Source: Candidatus Zixiibacteriota bacterium (GTDB lineage: Bacteria; Zixibacteria; MSB-5A5; GN15; FEB-12). From it: DNA of 62,453 nt. Where the stretch lies: positions 1-62,453 of the forward strand of contig JAJRXM010000082.1 of assembly GCA_024276275.1 (NCBI GenBank). Reading direction: 5' to 3'. Both the position numbers and the translations under genes were made by a program. Below the pieces are notes generated by a model. It saw only the letters and a program-made list of their open reading frames with translations. It was not told the DNA's origin and searched no databases. Positions 41,957 through 51,908 of this stretch are shown here, piece after piece; positions within the stretch are counted from its first letter, which is position 1; each line of letters starts with the position of its first letter.

Positions 41957-42137
41957 AATTTCCTCTTGGATCAGGTGATTTCTATAATTTAGATACAACT
42001 ATCTTGATAATGCGTCAACTAATAAACGTAACATTAAATAAGCTGAACTGTTCCTTCAGTGAGCCAAAAACTACTCTGTTAAGAAAAATAAATCTTTTAC
42101 CGTAATCTGTATTAATATATCTTGTTATAATAAGAAT

Positions 42138-43307
42138 ATGGATAAAATAAAATTATTATATACAGACATCGGCCGAGGACATCCTTTTTATCTGGACGGC
42201 ATTGTAGAGGAACTGAACCGTACTGGGGGAATAGACTCTCGGCATTCAAAATCAACTGTTTTCGAACATGCCAACGGTTTAAGTCTTAAAATGTGGCAGT
42301 TAGTACGGACATTATATATTCAAGGCGGAAAAGATAATTTTATTAGTTCTATCTATAAGAAAATAAGAAAAAACAATGATTATAATAAACCGTCAACATC
42401 GATAAATATATTAGGTAAAGATTTACGAAAAGACTTCTTATATGACATGTCACCTTTACTCGTTGCCCATCCGATACTTGTTTCTATTTTAAATGGGAGA
42501 AAAAATATATTCTATCAACACGGAGAATTGATAACTCCTCTTGAAGCAGTTGTAGGAGGAGCCGAAAAAGTATTTGTCCCGATAAAATCAGCTGCTGAAC
42601 CATTTTTAAAAAGATATACTACTGAACAACTGATTATTACCGGGCTATGTATTGAACCTTCAATAGTTCGCATGGCAGCAGATGCTTATGAATCCAGGCA
42701 GAAGCGTTTAGAAACTGAGACATCATTAACCGGCTGTTTTATAAGTTCAGGAGCAGAGCCGTTATCTCATCTGAAAATAATAATCAGTTCTTTAATATCG
42801 CATTTACAAGAAAATGGAAAAGCTATTCTGTTTGTAAAAAAAGATGGAATGTTGGAAAAACGCATAGAAAAATCTTTATCTTCTCTTGATATTGAGTTTC
42901 TACAGTTATCATCTTTGGAATTTGTTCCTTATGATTTACCTCCATTGACTATTGTACAATTTTCAGGTAGACGTGATGAAAATCGAAAAACATCCCATTT
43001 CTTTTCAAAATTTGATTTTCTCGTTTCACCGTCACATGAGCGAACAAATTGGGCAGTAGGGCTTGGTTTACCTATGTTTATTGCTGACCCGCCGATAGGA
43101 CCGTTTGCACCTCTAAATAGGCAGTTTCTTATCAATTCTGAAACGGGGCTCCCTATAGACAGAAAATTAGACAGTAATATATTTGCATCGTTACTAAAAA
43201 ACATGCATATTAGTGGGAAATTAAAACAGATGTCAGAAAACGGCTGGGGAAAACAGCCAATCGATGGATTCCAAAATATAGTTTCATTTATCAAGAACAT
43301 TTTGTAA
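42138..43307 (+). CDS. GT-B-like protein of unknown role
   Basis: Protein of 389 residues, not assigned to a named family. LLYTDIGRGHPFYLDGIVEE near the N-terminus is like the first strand and Gly-rich loop of MurG/MGD-type GT-B enzymes; FISSGAEPLSHLKIIISSL starts the second Rossmann half near residue 198, and SPSHERTNWAVGLGLPMFIA near 305 with GPFAPLNRQFL is in the position of the nucleotide-sugar pocket. A GT-B glycosyltransferase is therefore inferred, not shown. It is divergent from the DUF547 and glycosyltransferase operon and 51 bases ahead of the FHA phosphatase gene. Confidence 0.5.
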   Translation: MDKIKLLYTDIGRGHPFYLDGIVEELNRTGGIDSRHSKSTVFEHANGLSLKMWQLVRTLYIQGGKDNFISSIYKKIRKNNDYNKPSTSINILGKDLRKDFLYDMSPLLVAHPILVSILNGRKNIFYQHGELITPLEAVVGGAEKVFVPIKSAAEPFLKRYTTEQLIITGLCIEPSIVRMAADAYESRQKRLETETSLTGCFISSGAEPLSHLKIIISSLISHLQENGKAILFVKKDGMLEKRIEKSLSSLDIEFLQLSSLEFVPYDLPPLTIVQFSGRRDENRKTSHFFSKFDFLVSPSHERTNWAVGLGLPMFIADPPIGPFAPLNRQFLINSETGLPIDRKLDSNIFASLLKNMHISGKLKQMSENGWGKQPIDGFQNIVSFIKNIL

Positions 43308-43358
43308 TAAAAGTCGTATAGAATACAAACTACAGTAAGAGGATTTGAATAGTCTATT

Positions 43359-44999
43359 ATGATAAAGTTAATAGGAACAGACGGAAATAGATTTTATAAT
43401 TTTATAGTTGAAAAGAAAAAATATATTCTCGGTAGAAATCAAGATGCTGACTTTTGTGTTGCACACAAAACAGTTTCAAGAAACCATGCCATCCTCGAAT
43501 TTGATGATTCTGAGAAAGCATTTTACTTAAGTGATAACGGGAGACGCAACGGAACATTTATAAATGGGGAACAGATTCGTAATAAAACAATTTTTACTTC
43601 TTCAGATATAATTCAGTTTGGACAGGTAGAATTTAAGGCAACCGATTCTGATTCTACTCCAAATCAAGGGACGGTACCTATAACTCATAATTTGTCGCAA
43701 ATTGATGCGGAAAAATCAGTTTTTCTTTCTATAAATGAAGCGTTAAAGCCGTTACCTACCAAAGTGACAGAACTTCCCGATGTTTTACCTACAATGTTTG
43801 AAATGGCAAAAATTTTAGTTCTACATGAACCGAAAGAAAACATGCTTGAGAGGTCATTAAAATTAGTATCAAAAGTTATACCGGCTGAGCGGTTGGCTGT
43901 TTTAACTCATACTGACAGTGGGGAAGTAGTAACCTCCGCTTTATTATTACCGAGTGGAAAAGACCCGGGTACGTTTAATCTTTCTACGACGATTATCAAT
44001 GAAATCCTTACTGAAAAGAATTCTATCCTAATCAATCCTCAAGAGGATGACCGTTTTGCCAAACAGGAATCAATTATAATTTCTGAAATAAAATCGGCTA
44101 TGGCGGTACCGTTATTTGACGATGAAAAAGTTTTAGGAATACTATATGTTGATACCACTAACCCTCTCCATAGGTATAATAATGATTACTTGAGGCTGAT
44201 GGCAACCTTTGGGAATTTGTTAGCTTCACGTTTGTTAAATTATGAACTGATTTATGAACGTCAGGAGATGAAAGTAATGGAAGCTGAGCTTGAACGGGCA
44301 GCTCAAATACAAAAAAATCTTCTGTTGCAAAACGCACCTGCCTATCCTGAATATGCCTTACATACTTTCCAAGAACAATGTAAAATGGTCGGAGGTGATC
44401 TTTTTGATATTGCGGAGCTTCCCGACGGTCGTCTTTTGTTTTTAGTCGCTGATGTAAGCGGTAAAGGAATGGGGGCATCGCTGTTGATGTCTAATATCTT
44501 AGCATCTTTTCGGATATTATATGACGACAAAGAGTGTGACTTAGTGAAAGCTGTTAAACAAATATCAAAACAATTGGTGGCATATAGTCGTGCTGAAGAT
44601 TTTGCGACACTATTTATTGGGACTATTGATAATAAAACGCATAAACTTTCTTATGTAAATGCCGGGCATAATCCTCCTGTGTTATTACGAAAATCCGGTG
44701 AAGTAACCTATCTGGAGCCTTCCGGAATTATGATAGGTGCCTTTGATTTTGCTGAATGGACTGAAGATTCTCTAGACATGCAAAATGAAGATATGCTTTT
44801 GGTATTCACCGATGGGGTTGTTGAAGCAGATAAATATGGTGAATTGTATGGTGATGAACGGCTTGAAAAACTTGTTAAGAAAATGACAGAATACGCCCCT
44901 AAAAAAGTAGTTGATATTGTAGTGAAAGATGTGTTAGATTTTGTTTTAGACTCACCAAGATCAGATGATATAACAATGTTGGCATTAAAAAGGAATTAA
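43359..44999 (+). CDS. FHA-GAF-SpoIIE (PP2C-type) protein phosphatase
   Basis: Signalling protein of 546 residues. The FHA domain (about 22-95, ILGRNQDADFCVAHKTVSRN and DNGRRNGTFINGEQI) binds phosphothreonine. A GAF-like sensor domain runs about 140-300 (LLVLD-type VLGILYVDTTNPLHR near its end). After a coiled coil (about 305-325), a PP2C_SIG/SpoIIE phosphatase domain extends from 335 to the end, with GGDLFDIAELPDG, VADVSGKGMGASLLMS, VNAGHNPPVLL, VFTDGVVEA and SDDITMLAL as metal-site motifs. Only four bases separate it from the kinase gene, so a kinase/phosphatase pair is likely, with FHA docking to the kinase. Confidence 0.93.
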   Translation: MIKLIGTDGNRFYNFIVEKKKYILGRNQDADFCVAHKTVSRNHAILEFDDSEKAFYLSDNGRRNGTFINGEQIRNKTIFTSSDIIQFGQVEFKATDSDSTPNQGTVPITHNLSQIDAEKSVFLSINEALKPLPTKVTELPDVLPTMFEMAKILVLHEPKENMLERSLKLVSKVIPAERLAVLTHTDSGEVVTSALLLPSGKDPGTFNLSTTIINEILTEKNSILINPQEDDRFAKQESIIISEIKSAMAVPLFDDEKVLGILYVDTTNPLHRYNNDYLRLMATFGNLLASRLLNYELIYERQEMKVMEAELERAAQIQKNLLLQNAPAYPEYALHTFQEQCKMVGGDLFDIAELPDGRLLFLVADVSGKGMGASLLMSNILASFRILYDDKECDLVKAVKQISKQLVAYSRAEDFATLFIGTIDNKTHKLSYVNAGHNPPVLLRKSGEVTYLEPSGIMIGAFDFAEWTEDSLDMQNEDMLLVFTDGVVEADKYGELYGDERLEKLVKKMTEYAPKKVVDIVVKDVLDFVLDSPRSDDITMLALKRN

Positions 45000-45003
45000 C
45001 AGC

Positions 45004-47977
45004 ATGTTAGAAACCGGACAAATATTTGCTCATTTTAAAATCATAGAGAAAATCGGCGAAGGCGGTATGGGGGCAGTTTATCTTGCTGAAGATCAGAAAC
45101 TCCATAGAAAAGTAGCTATAAAAATACTTCATCCCGAAGCATTTGATAATAATGAAAAACAGGAACGGTTTAAAAGGGAAGCAAAAACAGCCGCACAAAT
45201 TTCTCATGGGAATGTGATGGCTATTTATGATATCGGAACCGCTAAAGATAAAAAAAGCGGTAAAGATATTGACTACATTGTTATGGAATATATTGTAGGA
45301 AAACAACTTTCAAACTATTTTACGACTAATACTCTATCGCTTAATAAAATAGTCCGGATTGCTGAAAAAAATATGTAACGGATTAGCGGCTGCTCATAAA
45401 CTTAATATTGTACACCGTGATATAAAAGCTGACAATATAATAATTGATGAACAAAACGAACCTAAAATATTAGATTTTGGTTTGGCAAAACCTGTTGACC
45501 CAATGTTTGAAAGCTCTGACAATGATAACACCGATACCGCAGATAACGATTTAACTAAAGCAGGGAAGATAATCGGGACAGTTACGTATATGTCTCCCGA
45601 ACAGGCTAAAGGTGAACATGTTGATATTCGTTCTGACATATTTTCATTCGGTATTCTTTTGTATCGTATGGCAACCGGTGAGTTTCCGTTTAGCGGTCCG
45701 ACTCAGGTCTCTACTATAGCAAAAATTTTAGAAACAAAACATGAAGCTCCTCGGATAAAAAATAGTAATATCTCTTCGGAATTAGAACGTATTATTGATA
45801 AATGCTTACAGAAAAATTGTGAAGATCGATATCAGGATACCCGTGATTTAGTTGTTGACCTCAGAAATTTACGTAGGCAATACGATTCAGGATTTACCGA
45901 TACTATTTCAACTGAACTTAATAAACCTGAAACCGTTACAAAATCTGCTGAATTAAAGTTGTCAAAAAAACCTATTTGGGCTCTTGCAATAGTTGCGGCA
46001 GCTGTTTTAGTCGTTTTGTTTGTATTTGTCTATCCAGGCTTTAAATCCAGTAATGAGGTACAGGCAAAAAGTAATTCTCTTGCAATTTTAGGATTTGAAA
46101 ATAAAACCGGTGATACAGAACTCGACTGGCTGCAAACAGGTCTTCCTGAAATTTTACTTACTGATTTGGCACAAACACAGTCATTGCAGCTCATATCTCT
46201 CAAGCGAATAATCGATTTTTTACCTCCTGAGAAAAGGAATAACTATACCTTTGATGAATGTGTCAAGGCGGCTGATAAATTAGGGGCACTACATATTTTA
46301 TCCGGTTCTTTTTATAAGTTAGGTGAGAAAATTCGTATAGATGCCAGAATTATAGATGCCAAAAGCGGAGATATTGTAAAAACACAAAAAGTCATCGGCT
46401 CCGATCCGTTTGAACTAATTGATAGTCTGACTTCTAAAATTGCAATCGCTTTAAATATGCAAGACGAATTCAAGAACGATAAATCAGTTTCACAGTATAC
46501 ATCTTCTCCTGAAGCATATAAGTACTACCTTGAAGGAATGGAGCTTTTTGGGTTAGGTAGAGATGAATTAGCACTTGAGAAATTCCATAGCGCTATTGAA
46601 GCAGACTCAGCATTTGCAATGCCGTACATGCGTATAGCTATGACATCCGTTTTTTCCGGTCGCCAACAAAAAGGCATAAAGTATTATCAAATGGCAAAAG
46701 ATAGAGAAGAGTCTTTACCTCTTAGAGAAAAGACGCTTCTAAATGTTTATACAGAAATATGGCTCGAACAGAATTTTAAAAATGGCTATGTTAAAATGGA
46801 GTCATTTGTTGAGCAGTTTCCTGATGATAAGGAAGGACAAACTATTTTTGGCATTTTAGTTAATGCCTTTAATCAAGATACAACAAAAGCATTTGAACAT
46901 TTAGATAAAGCTCTGGAAATCGACCCCGCATTTCATTTGGCTCTTTTACAGTATGCACAGATGTATATAAATCTTAAAAATTATGATGAAGCTCTTAAGT
47001 ACGCCCACAAAGCTAAAAAGTATCATCCCGATTCTCCGGATGCCTTACGTATTATAGCAGTTATTCAAACTCGTATGGGGAGATTGGATGACGCTATTCA
47101 AACCAACTTAGAAGTATTGGATAAATTCCCAGAGAATACCAATGTATTAGACAACCTTTATGCGATGTATATTAAAAAAAGAGATTTTAACAAAGCCCGA
47201 CAGTATATAGAAATGATAAAAAGAAATCACTCTGATGATAATCTTTTAATGAGTAATTATTATTATAATATGTCAAACCTTTCTATTTGGGAAGGTAATC
47301 TTAAACAAAGTTTTGTGTATAGAAAACAAGCCGTAGCCAAAGCAATTGATTCAAATGACAGCACTTCAGTAAGTGCAGCTTACAACTCATTAGGTAGATA
47401 TAATAATTATTTTGATAGAGATGTAGAAGCTATAAGAAATTATCAGGAAGGTAATAAATGGTATAATTCTTTCCAGAATTTTGAATATTATCTTGCTGTC
47501 ACAGCAATAGATAGTTCGTATGCTCCAAAACTTCGTTCTGAATTTATAGAAGTATTAGAAAAATTTAAAACAAGAGTACCTTCTAATCTTTGGTATATAT
47601 CTGATAAGATGTTGGAATTATATGATGCCGGAGCTGTAAAAGATACTGTCAAAGGTTTAACTTTACTGACTGAAATGTACGAGCAAAATCCGAATACAAC
47701 TTCAGGCAGACAAATCGGGCAAATAGAAATTGAGCTGGGATACTATCAAAAAGGGTTGGATAGAATTCTTCCATTTATTGAGGGAGAAAGAGAAACATCA
47801 AATGCCTTTACTTATTTGTCACTTCAGTATTATGCCGGTTATGCCTACGAGCATTTAGGTGATACAGAAGAAGCTATTAATAGATATAAGGAAGTTTTAA
47901 AATACTGGGGAGATGCTGATATCAAATTTAAAATCTTAACTAAAACAAAAGACCGACTGGCAAAACTTACTACATAA
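45004..47977 (+). pseudogene. Ser/Thr protein kinase with TolB-like and TPR domains, frameshifted
   Basis: One protein of about 990 residues if one A is removed from the seven-A run at 45365-45371. PknB-like kinase domain at about 1-295: IGEGGMGAVYLAEDQK, AIKIL Lys, HRDIKADNIIID and DFGLAKP. The break falls between VRIAEK and ICNGLAAAHK, within the kinase C-lobe, and the continuation is exact. A membrane helix near 325-345 leads to a periplasmic TolB/FlgO-like domain (AILGFENKTGDTELDWLQTG) and about eight TPRs (about 470-780). Without a frame change the N-terminal fragment of 124 residues lacks HRD and DFG, so no active kinase. Directly follows the FHA phosphatase gene with AAGGA before its ATG. 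Confidence 0.8.
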
Positions 47978-48003
47978 ATATAATGAACTCATACTTTATT
48001 TAT

Positions 48004-48030
48004 AAGCCCGCATTTGCGGGCTTTTTATTT
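48004..48030 (+). terminator. Rho-independent terminator of the kinase gene
   Basis: AAGCCCGC, loop ATTT, GCGGGCTT, then a T-rich tract. Eight perfect pairs, high GC in the stem. Confidence 0.9.
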
Positions 48031-48064
48031 TGTAACTAATATGCTTTGAGCCTATATTATGTAA

Positions 48065-49282
48065 ATGGTTAAGAGAGCTATATTTTTTATTAAGCAGTTT
48101 GACGTAAATCTTTGGGTGTTAGCATTAGGTTGGTTTGTCGGGGCAATGGGATTTGCTGTTGCGATTCCGTTTATTTCAATTTATTTTAGTAGAGAAATCG
48201 GATTTTCGTTATTTGAAATCGGAATATTCTTTGGTGTCTTAGCAATTATACGTTCTACTTCTCAGTTAATCGGTGGAGAGTTTTCAGATAGAGTCCAGCG
48301 AAGATATCTTTTAGTCCATACTCAGATTATTCGTGGAGTTTCATTTGCAGGTATAGCTTTGGCTATATTTTATGACTTAGGCTTTTGGTGGATAGCTTTT
48401 TTCTTGGTAGTCAATTCAATTTTTGGTGCCGTGTTTCATCCTGCTGCCAATGCGTTGGTCTCAGATATTTTACCCCCTTAAAAAAGATTAGAGGGTTATG
48501 CAATCACGCGTTCTGCCGGCAACTTAGGTTGGGCTGTAGGTCCGGCAATCGGTGGATATATGGCAGGTTATTCTTATGGTCTATTATTTGTAATTGCTGC
48601 TATCGTTACAATAATCTCCGGAATTGTCTTTGCACTATATTTAAAAACGGAAAATATGGTGCAAAACAAAGATAAATTTACCTTTAGAGATCTTCTCGCT
48701 ATCAAAGATGATCGAAATTTGGCATATCATTCAGCTTTGATTTTTATCTTATATCTTGTCGTGGCTCAATTGATCGCAACTTTTTCGGTATATGTTGTAG
48801 AAATTGTAGGTCTTTCTGAAACTCAACTGGGCATGATTTATACCGTAAACGGATTGTTAGTTGCAACATTACAAATTCCTATTACACGATTGTTACAGCA
48901 TAAAACATTTACATTTCAACTTGCTGTAGGAGCTTTTATATATGCATTAGGTTATAGCTTTGTCGGTCTTGTATCTACTTTTTCTTATTTTTTGTTTGCT
49001 ATAATTGTAGTTACAATCGGAGAAATGTTTATGTCGCCACCTTCACTTGCTCTTACATCTAAAATGGCACCCGATGGTCGCATGGGTAGATATATGGGGA
49101 TATTCGGCTTCTTTGTAGCTTCTGGATGGTCTTTTGGACCTATGTACGGAGGATTTCTTTTAGAACAATTTACCGGGAATCCATTAGTGGCATGGATGTT
49201 AATCGCATCACTTGGAATTGTTGCCGGAATTGGATATATGTTTTTAGGAAAAAAACTTTCAAAAGAATTGAATATTAAATAG
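48065..49282 (+). pseudogene. MFS transporter, split by an in-frame TAA
   Basis: A 405-residue major facilitator family transporter if the TAA at 48479-48481 is read through; the frame does not change. Before it, ALGWFVGAMGFAVAIPFI, ISIYFSREIGF and GGEFSDRVQRRYLL (motif A DRxGRR-like) are the first helices. The stop replaces one residue in VSDILPP*KRLEGYAITR, where family members have Glu or Gln, and AGNLGWAVGPAIGGYMAGYS follows as the intact motif C region. Twelve helices are then complete to TAG 49282. A single-base change can restore the gene. Substrate unknown; the closest types are multidrug or sugar efflux pumps. Confidence 0.78.
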
Positions 49283-49285
49283 ATG

Positions 49286-51898
49286 CTACATTATGATAAC
49301 AAATTTACCTACAAAAGAGCCTTGGTCCCATTCTATTACATAATAATATAATCCCGAAACGACTTCCTGAGTATTACGTGTAATCATATCCCATTCAGCA
49401 CGGCTGGATTGAGGGTCTGAGGAATCGGTATTATGATCTAGTTTTTTAATCAAATCACCATCGATTGAAAATATTTTGATAGTACAAACCGGAGGTATAT
49501 TTACAAAATGAATTTGTCTGGCACGGTTATCAGGTCTATCTTTTTTTGTCCGTCCTTCTAAGCCTTCTCTCCGATAGTTTCCATCTTTTCTATACGGGTT
49601 CGGGTAGGTATAGATATTTTCATAGTTATTTTGTGCTACATCAGAAAGAGAGTATAAAGGATAAGCACTTTTAGCTCCGATAGAAAGTGAAGATTCCAAA
49701 GATGCCAAGCCGACTTCCGGAGAGCCAAAATCGAAAGCTGTGATATTTACCCACCATTCAACAGTCGGGAGTAAATTATCAATTGTAAGTTCATATTCAA
49801 AATACTTCAAATTTCCTTCTTCAGTTAACTCATCAGCTAATGCAGAATCAGGATTTAAGTTTGATGGATATGGTTGATTAGGAAACCTTTTTTTAATATC
49901 TGTATCAACACCTAACTCAGATGCATTGTAATCTTGTGCTTCAAAGTAAAATATTGAATCGGGGAACCCCGGAACTTGAAATAGGTTGTTTTTAGTCCAA
50001 AATTCAGGATTAAATGATGCTCCATAGCTTGCCCGAAGAGATTCAATAGAAAAAGGAATATCTTTTAGTACAAATCCGGGTTCAGGAAGTTTATTTACTT
50101 TGTAGATATATTTATTGTAATTTTCTCTGTCAAACGATGAAGCCAAAGAGAAGCTTGTCTTTAAGTTATCTCTACCTATATAAACTCTGTATCCTTCAAA
50201 ATCATCATTTCCGGAAAATTGATCTTTTGCATTCTCAGACCGTAACCCGTTAAATAATACTTTTATTTTACCAACGTCCGGTTCGAGTCTAAATGTCGGA
50301 GCCGGCGGAGGAGAGGCACCTTTAAAATCAGGAGTTCCGTCGCCTTCGTAAAAAGTAGTATCACATTTGTCAGGTTGATAAAAAGTAATAGTTGTGTCAA
50401 CATTATTAATAGTTGTATCAACAGTTACTAAAGTTGAGTCAAAACAGGCTACACGAAACTTGCCGAAGGTCCCGTTGTTATCAGTATCAACTCCTGGATT
50501 ATCATAAACCCATGATGCCCATCGAGAATTTGCGGCAAGAGCAGAGAAATCTAATTTATTATAAAAAATATCAGGGTTTAGAGGATCGTGAGTCAAAAAT
50601 GCTCCCGGATCATTATGGAAATCTTCACCGCCGACAACAGCAAATGTTATAGGGAGTTTTTCTTTTGGATTTATGTTAAAAGGACCAAAGGACAATAAAT
50701 AACGTGTATCAAATCCGCTTGAATAAATATCGGCATTAGATGGAGGAGGTTGGTAGTCATCATCAGTATGATCAACAGCAGTGTATAAGAGGTCGTAGTC
50801 AAATTCTTTATGTCGTAAGACATAGTATTTGTCTTCATCACTTGTCGGAGTGCCTAAACGACCGTCTCCCATTCTTCTGAAAGGGTCATTCACTTTATCT
50901 ATTTTTCTTGGACCAAAATCCTGGCTCGGAACACCATAATCAATACGCCACCAGTTAAACGAATAGTTAAGAGAATCAGACGGTGTTCGTATTACACGAG
51001 TACCCATTACGGAACGGGGAGACTTGTCATCCCAAGCACCGTCTGTAGGGTCTCCATCATTATCAGCATTGTAGGCAATATTAACGGTGTCTATGAAACC
51101 ATTACCTTCAGGGGCATCAAATTCTCTTTTGAATCCGACAATATCATCATTCCATCCTTGTGGACCGGCGTTTGTTGAATGCCAAGCATCGCCGTCGACA
51201 AATATTCCCATATACACATTTTCTAATTTATTAAATCCGATATTTTCAATCTGCAAATCAAACAATATAAAATCATCTGCATATTCATAACTCCAAGCCA
51301 TAGAACGCTGAGTTACTTTTATATTTAAAGGTTTATGATTTCTACTTGTTTGATCCGTACCGGTCAAGTTTACATCTGTTACTGTATCATAGTATACACA
51401 AATAAAATCTTCTTCTGAATAAGCATCATCAGAGTAAAATTCTGAACCTTCATCAATAGAAATGAATCGAAAACTATCATTAGGCCTCGGCCAAAATTCT
51501 CGAACATCATACCAATCTTCTGTTCCGCAAGAAACTAAAGTATCTCTGCCTACAATAGCTCCTATCCAAAGAGAACCTACCCATAAGTATACAATATCAG
51601 AGTTTTTTGGATAGATACATGATTGAACAGGTTCATCGGTAAACACATCATTTACAAGTGCGCCAAATGACCCAAACGTACCGTTGTTGGCTACCGCTAA
51701 TTGAAGATTTCCACGATTATGAACTGCGTAATATACAATAGGGTCTGACGTAGAAGAATATGATTGTCTAGACTTCCCGATACTATTGAGTTTCGGGCTT
51801 ACCTCTCTGGAGAAAAGAGAACTATTTGTCGATATTATAGAGAAAACCGTTATAAATATAACGGTATAACGGTTTTTTATTATCTTAAGCTTATTCAT
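49286..51898 (-). CDS. Large secreted protein with FlgD-like/sorting tail, paralogue 1
   Basis: Protein of 870 residues with an N-terminal signal segment (about 10-28, YTVIFITVFSIISTNSSLFS). It is rich in Asp, Asn, Tyr and Pro; PKNSDIVYLWVGSLWIGAIV and YADDFILFDLQIENIG are shared with its neighbour at 51909. The region 530-640 is of Ig or fibronectin type (PAPTFRLEPDVGKIKVLFNG). The end, YTYPNPYRKDGNYRREG then VCTIKIFSIDGDLIKKL and VSGLYYYVIEWDQGSFVGKF, resembles FlgD_ig/type A sorting tails of FCB bacteria. Function is unknown: perhaps a surface or extracellular protein. Separated from the upstream paralogue by only ten bases. Confidence 0.75.
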   Translation of the reverse strand: MNKLKIIKNRYTVIFITVFSIISTNSSLFSREVSPKLNSIGKSRQSYSSTSDPIVYYAVHNRGNLQLAVANNGTFGSFGALVNDVFTDEPVQSCIYPKNSDIVYLWVGSLWIGAIVGRDTLVSCGTEDWYDVREFWPRPNDSFRFISIDEGSEFYSDDAYSEEDFICVYYDTVTDVNLTGTDQTSRNHKPLNIKVTQRSMAWSYEYADDFILFDLQIENIGFNKLENVYMGIFVDGDAWHSTNAGPQGWNDDIVGFKREFDAPEGNGFIDTVNIAYNADNDGDPTDGAWDDKSPRSVMGTRVIRTPSDSLNYSFNWWRIDYGVPSQDFGPRKIDKVNDPFRRMGDGRLGTPTSDEDKYYVLRHKEFDYDLLYTAVDHTDDDYQPPPSNADIYSSGFDTRYLLSFGPFNINPKEKLPITFAVVGGEDFHNDPGAFLTHDPLNPDIFYNKLDFSALAANSRWASWVYDNPGVDTDNNGTFGKFRVACFDSTLVTVDTTINNVDTTITFYQPDKCDTTFYEGDGTPDFKGASPPPAPTFRLEPDVGKIKVLFNGLRSENAKDQFSGNDDFEGYRVYIGRDNLKTSFSLASSFDRENYNKYIYKVNKLPEPGFVLKDIPFSIESLRASYGASFNPEFWTKNNLFQVPGFPDSIFYFEAQDYNASELGVDTDIKKRFPNQPYPSNLNPDSALADELTEEGNLKYFEYELTIDNLLPTVEWWVNITAFDFGSPEVGLASLESSLSIGAKSAYPLYSLSDVAQNNYENIYTYPNPYRKDGNYRREGLEGRTKKDRPDNRARQIHFVNIPPVCTIKIFSIDGDLIKKLDHNTDSSDPQSSRAEWDMITRNTQEVVSGLYYYVIEWDQGSFVGKFVIIM

Positions 51899-51908
51899 TA
51901 TTTTCGCA

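Noticed and set aside
28998-49282. Global reassignment of UAA to an amino acid
   Set aside because: Many intact genes here end at TAA exactly where their families end, and the tRNA in the window is an ordinary Thr tRNA. Only three genes have internal TAA.
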